Shown: one piece after another, positions 1-11,287 of the stretch
How positions within the stretch are numbered: the first letter of the stretch is position 1
Layout: each line of letters begins with the position of its first letter
Source: Adiantum capillus-veneris
Taxonomy: Eukaryota; Streptophyta; Polypodiopsida; Polypodiales; Pteridaceae
Assembly (NCBI GenBank): GCA_014529385.2
Contig: CM043953.1
Span: 79,660,338 to 79,724,337, forward strand
DNA: 64,000 nt
Direction of reading: 5' to 3'
Notes under the pieces: generated by a model
What the model saw: the letters and a program-made list of their open reading frames with translations, nothing else
What the model was told of the DNA's origin: nothing
Database searches by the model: none
Translations under genes and position numbers: made by a program

Positions 1-1
1 A

Positions 2-835
2 GAGGCACATATTATAATTATAGAGGAGATATCCATGTTAACCCAAACGACTTTTTACCTTATCGTAAGACAAAATAACATACCAAGCAATACATTGGCA
101 GATCCCTTCAACAACAAATGTGTTCTCTTGCTCGGTGATCTTGCCCAACTACCTAGTCACGCACGGGAGCTTTGTAGCACATGCCATATCACAAGCTCGG
201 ACCATTGTCTACATGCAACTTTCTACAGGATGTCATGCTCTGTAAGACATGCAAACCCTGAATTGCTTCAGTTTTTTACCATTATTCGTGAAAGAAAACT
301 AGCCATAGATGAGAGCAATTGTACCTTGGGTGCATGTATTATAGATGAAGCACATATGCATGACTACATCAACAACTCTACTCCGATAATCTGTATTCAA
401 AGATCAGACGTCCAATACTATAACAACCTGGCCTTGAATAAGTTATGCAATCAAATTGACATTACAAAAGTTGAAATGAAGATGAATGGGGGTAAAAACA
501 CCGACTTGACAATCGGTGTCGCAAACGGTGCAACATGCATTGTCAATGCCATAATACAAAACACAGAAGGTGAGGTTACATGTATCACTGTCTTCATTCA
601 TTGTATTGATAATAATTACAAAAGAAGAAAGGCAAAACACACTCGACGTCCACCTTCAAAAATGCGAGCAGACATTTTGTGTTACCAACCATTCAATGAA
701 AATTTTCTTTTTGAAATACTATTTGTTTGCAATAATTTACATGTAGCACGTATACTGGAAAAAACATTCATCAGTAGACAACCTCACTTCGATATAATCT
801 CAACTGTAACCATCCCTATAATCTCGAATAATTGA
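2..835 (+). pseudogene. PIF1-like helicase fragment, 5' end outside the window
   Basis: This frame is open from base 2, so the protein starts left of the window and the ATG at 35 is internal. The first codons read IIIIEEISML, a Walker B / motif II of PIF1-family helicases. About 35 residues later comes VLLLGDLAQLP, the usual PIF1 motif III, then IIDEAHMHDYI and, near residue 160, LTIGVANGATCIVNAI, which matches the C-terminal G-x-x-NG-x-x-G/C-x-V block. PIF1 helicases of this kind are the helicase half of Helitron-class rolling-circle transposons and unwind DNA 5' to 3'. The region downstream of the NGA block is poorly conserved and ends at a TGA at 833-835, without the HGLVYVALSR block expected near the end, so the copy is probably truncated or decayed. 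Its motifs differ clearly from the helicase at 37.6-39.1 kb, so it comes from a different family. Whether any intact copy is cellular or transposon-borne cannot be told here. Confidence 0.7.
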
Positions 836-1240
836 TGCACTTAACTTTGTCTCCTCCCATAAACATTATAGATTTTTCAAATGTATATCCCTTTCACACA
901 GTGCCGCCCTTGCCAAATTAGTCATGCTCTTGTTCCCTTCAATGGTAGATACTAAATGTATATGTCCTATTGTATTGTATAGATGTTATATAGCAAGGCC
1001 CACCAAGCAAGACTAATAGATAAGGTTGGCCTACGTTGGAAAATTTGAATACACCCGCCATTGCCATCTCCCTACGTGCCCCCCTCCCTCGGACCCCTCT
1101 GCGTCTCCTCTATGACTGCTTCGACTTGCCGTCCTCTGTGTTTTCATGTCCCTCATACACAACTTCCTTGTCTTGCATGATTCAAGTTCAACTCCTACTA
1201 CATGATGCCACAAGCCTTGGAAAAGACCCTCGTTCAAGGC

Positions 1241-1245
<5 letters not shown>
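836..1245. other. no recognisable feature
   Basis: Non-coding stretch between the helicase fragment and the first microsatellite. I see no protein motif on either strand. Confidence 0.4.

Positions 1246-1335
<90 letters not shown>
1246..1335. repeat. (TC)n microsatellite, 90 bp
   Basis: An uninterrupted TC dinucleotide run of about 45 units. The open frames crossing it (poly Ser-Leu, poly Arg-Glu) are artefacts of the repeat. Confidence 0.98.
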
Positions 1336-1338
<3 letters not shown>

Positions 1339-1488
1339 CTCATACTCATATGAACCCATACAAGCAACATGCCATAGGCAAGCACATTTGCTTTGTCTCA
1401 TCATACCTTCGTTGCCTACTACCACACACACATGCACACTAGTTCTACATGCAGACTGACGATTGAGTTTTCGAGGGAAATAGTGATA

Positions 1489-1491
<3 letters not shown>

Positions 1492-1531
<40 letters not shown>
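1492..1531. repeat. (GA)n microsatellite
   Basis: Pure GA run of about 40 bp, only about 160 bp from the long TC run and of opposite strand sense. The two could pair as a stem of about 20 dinucleotides. Confidence 0.97.
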
Positions 1532-1534
<3 letters not shown>

Positions 1535-1970
1535 TCAAGGCATACTAATGTGTCCACGATTCCTAATGGTAACTAGGGCCCCCAATCTTGAAAAAATATA
1601 AATCCTCTCAAAATATCTTAAGTCCATAAGTGAAGGGTGAGTTTAGGAAATGAAAAGAAACATGAAGGCGAAAAGTCAAAAGACTTTCTGTGTACATATA
1701 AAGAGATAAAGAGAGGTCGTCGAGTGTACATTGGTATATTTGTGTTTCTCTTTTCTTTTCATTTGTTATTTCTTCAACTTTTTTTTCTCTTTAGAGTGCT
1801 TTTGCACTATGTGATTATATTTTTTTTAAGCCATTAAGAATACACTATATTTTTTTTATTACATTAGAAATACACTATTGGTAATTACATAATGGCTCCA
1901 TTTTTATTAAAGAAATCAATAGTTTTGAAGATTCCCCCAACCATCGACAAGGCAGAGCTTCTACTGCTCT

Positions 1971-1972
<2 letters not shown>

Positions 1973-2015
<43 letters not shown>
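1973..2015. repeat. (TC)n microsatellite
   Basis: Pure TC run of about 43 bp in non-coding DNA. Confidence 0.97.
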
Positions 2016-2020
<5 letters not shown>

Positions 2021-2388
2021 GGCCCCTTGCCTTCCCCCTCCTCCTTTTCATGCTCATATTCCCCCTCGTCACTGCCCATCACTATAGGATCAACTTGCCC
2101 AAATCCACAACCTCCAAGTTGCCACCAACTCCATTCTTTGCACATATTTCTGACATGGCCAACCTTGCCACAGCCATTCACAACTCTCCCAAGTTATCAA
2201 GTGATAGAACAGAGCTCTCTTGTTATTGATAGCCTACATGCCCAAGGGCAAGGTGGATTGCAATGCAAAACACTTCACTCCTCGGCTATCTCCATCTAGG
2301 CGTGGAAGCATGTTTTTCTCCAACTGCTCATCAACTTATTGGAGACGTTGCTTGCATGTTTATAACTGATCATGTTTGTGAGACAGAG

Positions 2389-2393
2389 ACACA

Positions 2394-2442
<49 letters not shown>
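2389..2442. repeat. compound (AC)n(AG)n microsatellite
   Basis: An AC run of about 22 bp passes directly into an AG run of about 30 bp, the fourth simple repeat within 1.2 kb. Confidence 0.97.
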
Positions 2443-2443
<1 letters not shown>

Positions 2444-4300
2444 ACCCATGCAAGCCGACTAATGAATTGTGAGTACGTGTGTGAAAGAGAGGAGTCAATC
2501 GTCTCATGCAAACATTATGAGCGGCACAAGATACAAAAGAGAGAATCTCTCAAGATTCTTATCTTAATTAAGTTTTTAAAATTTGTAGGACATACTTGGG
2601 ACTATTCCATTTTAATTCATAAACGCATGCTTGTGGAGACTCCTTTGACTATAAATTTCTCATCGAATGCTCTCATGCAAAATTTGTTATGTGTGCACAG
2701 AGATAGATACATAGATTCTACTATCGTCCTCAAAGGTCAAATATGACATATGGCTCCCAAATTGTGGTGATTCTTGATGCTCCAAAATTGTGGTGATGAG
2801 CGTCTCAATGGAGAGCCCACACTGTGGCTTGAGAGGAGTGTGTAGGTCTAAAAATGTGAGGGAAGCAAGTTTGGATGTGACCAAAAGATGAGCACGCCAG
2901 TAATGTGTGGTAGTCAAACTCTCGAACTTGCAGTGAGCATAATGTGCACAATCGATTTGACTCTTCTCCGTTGCCCCAACACCCTGTCTTGCATCAAAGG
3001 GAGTGGGAGCTAAGCCGAATGGCTGAGATAGTGTGTATCACTGACAAGGGGATAGGCGCAAGCATATAAGAGTGAATATGGTTTCCTCTTTGAGCAAAGA
3101 ACATGGTTTTGTAGTTGGGGAAAATATAGGTGGTGTAATGTATCATAGCCCATCGGATTTCTCCCAAGCCGTAATACATTGGCATTGTAGAAAAGCTTCA
3201 TTCACTTGGGAGTCTATTGAGGCATCATACAGCAAGTTTAATGCATCCCATCTCTCAAACCACTTCTTTATGTCTTGGGTCCATCGCGTACTCAAGGTCT
3301 TGCTTTTATGCATCTTTTGAATTTTTTTAATTGCTCCATGGATTTGTAGGAATTCGATGTGAGGGGTTTTGGCAGACCTTAATCAAGTGTTGCTATACAT
3401 CGGCCGAGGTTTTCCAAGCGAAAGATTACCTAAGTGCAACTATATATGAAGAGGAGTCCTACCAAACACGGAGCAAAACAAAAAACTAAGCGAGATTCAT
3501 AAATAGAAGCTCAATAATAACTAGCTATAGTTTTCAAATTGATGTCTTAAAATTTTGGTTGCTTGTATAATACTTATCATTTATTCCAAGTCCTAGGTCC
3601 CAAAGTGCAATGCTACATTGGCATGCGTTGTAACCGAGTCCCCATTATTCATGGTTTGTAAGGTGATATTATCTAGATATTCTTTATAAGGTCCATAAAT
3701 AATAGTGTAATTATCTTATTATCACAATCATTGGCTCACTTTCCATACAATCACGATTCACGGGTTCTATCTACTCAAAAGATGCTTGCTAGATGTGTAC
3801 ATAATGGAATGCATCAACAACAAGTGTTGCTTTTGTAGGGAGATCATGATGTCAAGAAGCCAAAGCTCTGGCTACAAGGACAAGTGAGGCTTTTTGGCTT
3901 GAAAAAGACCTAGGTTTAGTGTATTCTTACCTATTACTTTTGAAATATGCCCCTAAATTTTAGATGTGAAGGTGAGAAAACCTACTACTAGCACCTAACA
4001 ACTCTTAGAAAAACCTTCTTACTATGGAATATTACGCTTCGAGGTTAACCATCCCCCCTCCTCCTCGTTACCTTCCCTTGTCGGCCTACTTCCCCACCCC
4101 GCCAGCACATAATCGCCTTGCCCTGCTAGAGCATGCAACCCCCAGCCCACAGGCTCGTCCACTCACCATCGTTCGTATCTAAGAAAGCGGGTCCCCTGCC
4201 CCCAATCGTACCTAGCTAGGTATGCAGCGCCTCTTGAGCATGATGTTACACACGGAGAAAGACTCCGTTTTCCGACATGAGAAAATCTTCTTGTGGTTTT
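2443..4300. other. no recognisable feature
   Basis: About 1.9 kb of AT-rich DNA without convincing protein similarity, RNA gene or terminal repeats. A short C-rich stretch lies at about 4045-4220 just before the riboflavin synthase pseudogene. Confidence 0.4.
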
Positions 4301-4472
4301 GGTTTGTTCACATTCATGGTAGCTGTTGGAGCAAAACTTTGTCGAATCGATCGAAGGGTGTCTCTGTTACGCGAGGACTTTGTTGCTTCGTGCGCAGATC
4401 TACCTTGAGCTGGGTTGGTCGATCTGCATGGCACTGCCTTTCCTATTTCCAGACAACAGAGTTTCATCGTGA

Positions 4473-5120
4473 GGTCCTGTTGATGATGGATTTGAGATGA
4501 CCATCAACGCGTCTGTTTCCCTTGATGGTGTCAAGCTTGGTGACATCATCGCTATGAATGGCACATGCCTCACTATCACCCGCTTCAATCAATCATCTTC
4601 TTTAGTCAACCTTGCCCCTAAAACTTTGTGCAGGACCTCTCTAGGCGAGGTTATCCCTGGTTTTTATGTCAATCTTGAGCGATCTTTCCATCCCACTTCA
4701 CGAATGGGTGGCCACCTTGTTCATAGCCATGTGGATGGCACCAATACCATTGTTTCTCTGAACAAAGGGTGACATGTGGATGGCACCGATACCGTTGTTT
4801 CTCTGCACAAAGGGTGACTCTTTGTGGGTAAAGGTCAGAATGTCAGCGGACATGTTGAGATACATAGCCTAGTTCCGAAGGGTTACATTGTTGTGGAAGG
4901 GACAAGCCTTACCGGGGTGGATGTCTTTGGTGTGATGAGCTCGCTTTCAGTTTCATGTTGGTTGTCTACACACAACAGAAAATAGTTATTCCATCGAAAA
5001 TTGTGGGCTCCAAGGTGAATCTTGAAGTAGACATTGTGGGAAAGTATGTCAAGAGGCTTCTTGTAGGATACTCTATGACTAATGATGATTTTGAGAGACA
5101 TATGATTACCAAAAGCATAA
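4473..5120 (+). pseudogene. riboflavin synthase (RibE type) pseudogene
   Basis: Riboflavin synthase condenses two lumazines into riboflavin; in plants it is plastidial. The frame from 4473 reads VDDGFEM, then at 4497-4772 SVSLDGVKLGDIIAMNGTC, LTIT, LAPKTLCRTSLGE, PGFYVNLER and SRMGGHLVHSHVDGT, a near-perfect match to the first barrel domain and inter-barrel region. The rest of the second domain follows in shifted frames: KGYIVVEGTSLTGVDVFG around 4880-4935, then from 4955 LVVYTQQKIVIPSKIVGSK and VNLEVDIVGKYVKRLL. The catalytic N-terminus (FTGIVEE) is unrecognisable apart from a possible scrap near 4461, and the frame is closed just upstream. A 45-bp unit (4728-4772) is tandemly duplicated at 4773-4817, each copy ending in TGA. 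Lack of introns across this span suggests a retrotransposed copy, but the parent gene structure is not known to me. Confidence 0.88.
4728..4817 (+). repeat. 45-bp tandem duplication inside the riboflavin synthase pseudogene
   Basis: Two adjacent 45-bp units (4728-4772 and 4773-4817) differ at three bases by eye. Each encodes HVDGT-N/D-T-I/V-VSL-x-KG followed by TGA. The second copy carries the frame into the shifted continuation of the gene. Confidence 0.95.
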
Positions 5121-5311
5121 AAAAATTAATACAACTTCCACCATGGGGTGACGAGGTGACTATCTACAGCGGAGAACCGGCAGGTAGGAAGAGTGACCAT
5201 TGGCTTTTCCTCTTTTCTTGTGATATGAGAGAGAGATGTCTTATTGAGTAAACAATTAGGGGCATTATTCTTGAATTTGCACTCTCTCTAGCACCCTACG
5301 CGAGCACAAAC

Positions 5312-5314
<3 letters not shown>

Positions 5315-5351
<37 letters not shown>
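5315..5351. repeat. (GA)n microsatellite
   Basis: Pure GA run of about 36 bp just downstream of the riboflavin synthase pseudogene. Confidence 0.96.
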
Positions 5352-5352
<1 letters not shown>

Positions 5353-5886
5353 AAACACCTTCAATTAGACTGCAACCGTGATGAAATAATCTCTACTCTC
5401 TGTGCAAGCTCTACCATGCATATAGTTGTGATCTTAATGGCAAGAGTACATAATCATCTAAATTTATCATCCTAAAACAGTGGCTTTCTAGTGTGATCAT
5501 AAAAGCAAACCTCTAGCAGGGGAATTTCATCCTTCTCTCACATTCTTCATCCCCGGCATTGTTTCTTTGTTTGATTGTGACCTAATCAATAACCATCAAC
5601 AAGCTCCACCAAACATTTCTCTAGTTTTGATTCATAAACTTGAAGAGATTAGAAATGTTGTTGGAGCATCACACAATATTGGGGAAATAAAAATGTAATA
5701 CATTATTGTAGTAGTTGCGCAGGAGTGTTTGCAAGTTGTGAAGTCTATAGATTAAACCATTCATGGACAAGCTATCTTCACAACCGGGAGGCTATTTACA
5801 AAAATAACAAAGATTTTATTTGTGAGAGAGTTTTTCTATTGGAAGGAAGAATCTCCAAAAATGTGTGAAGTTTTTTTCCTTTTCAT

Positions 5887-6072
5887 GGTACAAGGAATGA
5901 CAAGGGTGGTAGTGGTTTAAAGTGATCCATCATATAGATTCACCTACAAAGATGCTCTCGAAAAACAAAGTCTCTCAAAGGTATAAGGAATGACAAGGGT
6001 GGTAGTGGTTTAAGGTGATCCATCATATAGATTCACCTACAAAGATGCTCTCAAAAAACAAACTCTCTCAAA
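5887..6072. repeat. 93-bp tandem duplication
   Basis: Two head-to-tail 93-bp units (5887-5979, 5980-6072), almost identical and differing at about five positions. Non-coding. It lies at the 3' side of the minus-strand LINE scrap, so it may be part of that element's decayed downstream region. Confidence 0.93.
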
Positions 6073-6214
6073 ATAGCTTCAACAACAATCAATGATATTT
6101 TACAAGATTACCATGAATTTACGGCTTAGTATTATTTTTCCTTGTTTTGATCGGTTTTGGTATTGCTCCAAAAAACTCACTCAAGGTTTGGGATTCTTCA
6201 TCTTAATCATTACT

Positions 6215-6545
6215 CTACTTAAATCATTACTCTACTTGAAGCTCTCAACAACTTCAGGTATCTCATTGTTGCAGTGCATGGCTTCTCCTTATGATTGGTT
6301 TTCACAAGCATAACCTTTGTATTGGATTCATTCATAGTTTGCCCACTATACGAGGAAAAATTCTTGAGGACAACCATAAGCTTTTGTGCATTCTCTAGAG
6401 TGTGTGCTAGAAGCACTACATCAAATACAACGTAAGCATGATTACCGCATTGCAAATAGTGACCTCTTCAATGCCTTCTTGCATATAGTCAAGTACGTTT
6501 CAATTGATTGATGTATAGACCAAAGAGAACATGAAGTTATTTGAA
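6215..6545 (-). pseudogene. LINE-type reverse transcriptase fragment
   Basis: Reading the minus strand, an upstream frame gives LFSLVYTSIN then VLDYMQEGIEE, matching the RT segment with consensus LFxLYIDxLE. A shifted frame from 6455 gives YVVFDVVLLAHTLENAQKLM and VLKNFSSYSG, corresponding to the catalytic box (usually YADDVVLLA; here the first Asp is replaced, reading VFD). It continues with NESNTKVMLVKT and, in another frame, NNEIPEVVESFK just before a stop. Non-LTR elements use this RT for target-primed insertion. At least three frameshifts and loss of the YADD box make it inactive. No endonuclease domain, 3' tail or target duplication is recognisable. Confidence 0.82.
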
Positions 6546-8668
6546 AACTTGAAATATGTAGATAGAGCCAAGCCTCAAGGCTTGCCAAAAGCATTTTTGT
6601 AATTCAAAGAAGCTCTTCCAATTTGCAACACAAAATTAGAAGCAGTTGCCCTAAAACTTGTAAAATTTTTGTTCTTCAAAACAAGCCCAAAATCTAGCTG
6701 GGCTTTTGCAAGTTTAGCTGGTTAAAAATACTTTAAAACTTGGTTTTTTGCATAGAGGGCAGAAAGAGTAATAGGTTGGTACCCTCTGGTAGCTTGGTCA
6801 AAACACCTAGGAGCTTTGGATTGACAATTATTATGGTTAAAAAAATTTAAAACGTTAAAAAAGCCAAAAAAAACAATTATTCTATAATATGAAATGGCTT
6901 GGTCCTCACCAAGTGTACTAACATGTATGTCCATGTTGTCAAAACTAGAGACAGTCCTTATTTAGCTTGTAGGAAAGGAATGATCATGTTGCATGAGGAA
7001 GAGGCAATAGGGCCATTGTCAAAAACTCTACCCCTGCAAGAAGAAAGGTTCTCGCACCTCCCCACCTTTAAAAGAGCAAATTTCAACGGTTGTGATCCTT
7101 GAAGATGCCACCTCATTGACATGCAAAGCTCCTCCCACCCAAATGTGAGGCTTGAGAAGCTACACAAATATGCATCCTTGCTGCAAAAGCAGAAGGCAAA
7201 CATTCTTGTTCCATGGCTGATGAGCCCTTAGTGAGGAAGCTCTTGAAGGCAGCCATGGTCCAATGCCAATCATAATCGTTCGCGGCATTGTTGGCTCTCT
7301 AGGGCCTGGCTATGGTGGAGTTCTCCTGCACCTCACTAGTTAAAGCCATAATCGATGACACTGCTTCCTGAACAGCTCTCCCAGTGCACCCCAACCCCAA
7401 ACTTGAACTTGGCCGGCCATGTCAGGTCTCCCTCAAAATGATTTACCATGCTAGTCATGAACCTACAGCTAGGCCATTGGGCCACTACATTAACATGATG
7501 AGAATCTTTCATTATATCTTGCATTGCATCAGTTACTCCCACATTATCGCCACAGTTATAGCTTACAAAAGGTGAGATATCACAATGGCCAGCTACTTAT
7601 AGAAGGTGTTGAGTGGAGAAGTTTAAACCATATTATATCCATTGCAGCCTGAGTGTATGGGTGTATTCAACCCATGGTCGAACTACGCCAACACTTTTTC
7701 AACTGACTTACAAAATGTGGACAGCCCAGTACTCAATCATGCCTCCTCACTGTAGACCACGCAGGTTAAGTCATACCTGTATACAATTCAAAGCCTCCAA
7801 GAATTGCAAAGATGAAACTTGAAAGAGAGCAAGCAAAAAAGAGCAAGTGCCTTACACCTCATGGAAACCAAAGATTCATATGCTCCCTTCACAAGGTCCC
7901 TATGTTCCAAGCCTGCTGTCTTCAAAGCATTGTTTACCATAGTCAAAACTTGCCTTACACCTCTTCCTTGAAGCGAGGGAAGTTAGATCAGTGAGGGACC
8001 ACTTAATCCAATCATATCAAGGTTTCACCTCCATTCTCACATGCAAGATCACAAAGTCAGCAATCAAAAAGCAACATAAGCAATGAAAAGATGATGGGTG
8101 GCCAATTTCTATAATCGAATGAGACTTGCTCATGTTCCTCTTCCTATGGCATGTAACCTCAAGGTAACGTAGACATTCCTCAAACATGTTCTTCAATTTT
8201 CTTCTCAGAGAACAAACTATCATCCTCAACCACAAGAGAAAGATCAAATAGCATGTTTACTTAGGGCACAACTGCAAACCCTATGATGTTTGAGGGCATA
8301 TGCCATTCAACTGCTCACCAGAAATATGTCCGGACACATGTACTTGTATAATGGATGAATGCATCACTCCAAACACATGCGTGCATCACACAATTGTGCA
8401 ATCACAAAGTACCACATAAGAGTGCCTATACAAGCAGTGACACCAATTTACATGGGGGAGAAACAACTGACAATTACAACAGGAAGAAACATGATAAAAA
8501 CCACTTATGTGCCTTACAACAGAAAAAAGAATCCAAGACAGGTTCAAAAGACCAAGAGATGATGACACAATTTTAACACAAACACCACTACCATGCCTTC
8601 AACATCCACAAGGGGGAAAAATGGACGTTACACCCGAGTGTTCCACACAATCCTGCATAAGGACAAAT
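6546..8668. other. no secure feature; weak protein-like stretches on the minus strand
   Basis: This 2.1-kb interval lies downstream of the cystathionine gamma-synthase gene. Minus-strand frames around 7100-7260 and 7336-7542 have protein-like composition (for example NHFEGDLTWPAKFKFGVGVH), which could be decayed exons of an unidentified gene. I do not recognise them and see no consistent splice sites, so no gene is called. Confidence 0.25.
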
Positions 8669-8674
8669 TTTATT
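8669..8674 (-). promoter_or_regulatory. candidate poly(A) signal of the cystathionine gamma-synthase gene
   Basis: AATAAA on the minus strand, 63 bases beyond the stop codon. Plant poly(A) signals are loose, so position is the only support. Confidence 0.3.
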
Positions 8675-8736
8675 GCCTTAACTCATCGAGGCCAAGGAGC
8701 ACAGTAAATCAACATGTTCCGAATCAATTTGAAGCA

Positions 8737-11227
8737 CTACACAGCTTTCAAAGCTTGCTGAATATCAGCAAAGATATCTTCATAAGCTTCTATTCCACAA
8801 CTGAAACGGACCAGGTTGTCCTTGATGCCTAAGTTTGCTCGCTGAGATGGGGATTGATCCCTGGAACACAAAACAAACAAGCTTATTCATAATCAAAACT
8901 GGCTGTCTAACACAACTTTGCCTACTTTGCATGCACTCACCAGTATGATATTACAGTAGGTTGCTCAACAAGACTTTCGCAACCCCCGAGTGAAGGAGCA
9001 ATGTAAGGAAGTTTCAAAGAATCGATGAACCTAGATGTCGCCTCCAAATCTCCAGCAACCTGGAATTTTCTAGGAGCTTCAGTATCAATACTCACAGTTA
9101 CGCTTACAGAAGTTCCACATTCAAAAGCCTTACCTCAAAACTGACAACACCGCCAAAGCCATACATTTGTTGTTTCGCAATGTGATGGTCTGGGTGACTT
9201 TCAAGGCCCGGATAATGCACATGATGCACCTGGAAAGCCACAAAGCCACCGCCAAAACCATGAGCTTCAAAGGCAAGATATGGAAGTCTCTGTATATAAT
9301 GATCATGATATGCAGTACCTTGGGGTGCAACTCCAGAGCTTGGGCAAGCCTCAAGGCTGTTTCATTCTGCTGCTTGACTCGAAGATGAAGAGTTTTCATG
9401 CCTCGAATGATCAGATAAGCAGAATTCTGCCAAAAACTTACACCTCAATATCTTCAAAGCACTACACTTGAACAAGGATACACGCTACCTAGCATTTAAA
9501 ACCAATGACCATGAACATTGAAGCACTGACATGTACTTGATAAACCTAGGTAAAGCCCGAATTCACCTATCAAAGAAATCGCAGATTCAAGTCCCCTGGT
9601 AGTAGTCCACAAGCCCATCATGCATAATTGTTAATTAGACACAGAAAGAGTAACGAGGGGTGAGAATATTGGTTCATAGTTGAAGATGTCAAGTCATTCT
9701 ATTCGCAGGGTTGAGACTCAAGCTGCACCCATCTTATCTTGACCAAGTCTGTCAGCAGCACCTTATGGAGCAGCAAGCAGCAAAGGCCCAAATGCCATTC
9801 TTGGCACACCACCAAGTGCAAAAACACTTTTTGCCCCTAAGTTCCAGCTTTTGTCTACCTAGAGATCTTGCTGTTTCAATTTCAGCATCACTAGGGCATC
9901 TACCCTACAGGGTTACCAACTATGTATCAGAAAGACATTGACATAAGACCAACAAACTTAAGCCAAAATATACTCTCTATAGAGCATTATTGCTCGAAAA
10001 CCCTAAAATCTGACTCTACACCATACACCCAAAGAGGAAGTGAATTAAGAACACTACTTACTGGATCAAGAACACCCCCCAAAATGTTATGTACTTTCTT
10101 GACAGTCTCTATGATCTCCTTTGAGCCACTCAAGCTGCCAGCTAGCACCTGCAAAATTCAAATATAAGCATCCTTAATTGATTAGAGAACACTTCTGCAT
10201 CAAGAAAAGGCAGAAGAACTCACATCATTATGGCCAGACAAGTATTTGGTGACAGAGTTCAATGCCATGTCGGCTCCAAGGGTGAGAGCTGTCTGGTTTA
10301 TAGGAGTTGCAAATGTGCCGTCAATGCAAACCAAAGCACCCTTCTTATGACATAACTTGGACACCTTTTCTATGTCAATGCACCTCAAGTACGGATTTGT
10401 TGGAGATTCCGAAAAAAAAAGGGACACCTGCAAAGTTATAGTTGTGCTTAAAAAGCATACATCCCAGGACAATATTAAATTGACTATTCAGATGCAAGAG
10501 ACTCGCTGCGAACCTTGCTATTGTCAAGAGCATGCTCCAAAGATGCAAGATCAGCTGGGTCTATGACTGTAGCCTGCCGCATGATGCCCAACTCATTGTC
10601 AAACAGTGTAACAAGAGAAATGATCACTTAAGGAGCCAATGTAGCGACGACAACTCACCGTGATGCCCATTTTGGGAAGTATTGTTTGGATAAATTGCCT
10701 GGTTCTCCGATAACAATCAGTAGTGGTTACTATGTGACCACCACTAGGCACCAATGCAAGTAACATTGTCGTTGCTGCACTCATGCCAGAGGCCATTAGC
10801 AATGTTGCTTCAGCCTTCTCAAGCGCACTGCATCAAGGATTTTATGTTAACAGGACTTTTGTTCAGTACAAACTCTTAAATCACTCAATAAACTTCTCTA
10901 CTGCATCCAAGATCATGTCTACAGTACAAGATGCAAACAACACAAATAGGAACAGCAGGTACATGCAACACACCTTATTTTCTGCTCTGCTGCATGAGTT
11001 GTTGGATTGCCATACCGTCCATACTCAAAGCTTTTGTAAGTCCCATCCTGAAAAGAAAACGAAAGTCCTTGAAGCACTCTTCACCTACACCAAGGAATTG
11101 GACAAACCTCTACAGAAAAAGAGCAAAGTCCATTTTCATGCAGACAAATGAAACAACCCAGCTGGTTCAACCATTCTGAATTGAGCTTTTGCAAAAAAGT
11201 GACACTTCTAGAGGGGCTGTGGGGGGC

Positions 11228-11287
<60 letters not shown>

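Noticed and set aside
1036-1557. Several open frames on both strands through the TC/GA tracts
   Set aside because: They owe their length to the dinucleotide repeats (poly Ser-Leu or Arg-Glu) and have no other protein features.
4222-4500. 92-codon frame just upstream of the riboflavin synthase match
   Set aside because: Wrong frame relative to the enzyme and no recognisable transit peptide or FTGIVEE motif; at most decayed 5' sequence of the pseudogene.
7336-7542. Minus-strand 68-codon frame with protein-like composition
   Set aside because: Could be an exon remnant, but I cannot identify the family or find partner exons with matching splice sites.
9711-11200. Plus-strand open frames across the CGS gene
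   Set aside because: They overlap CGS exons and introns on the opposite strand; the spliced minus-strand reading explains the conserved sequence.
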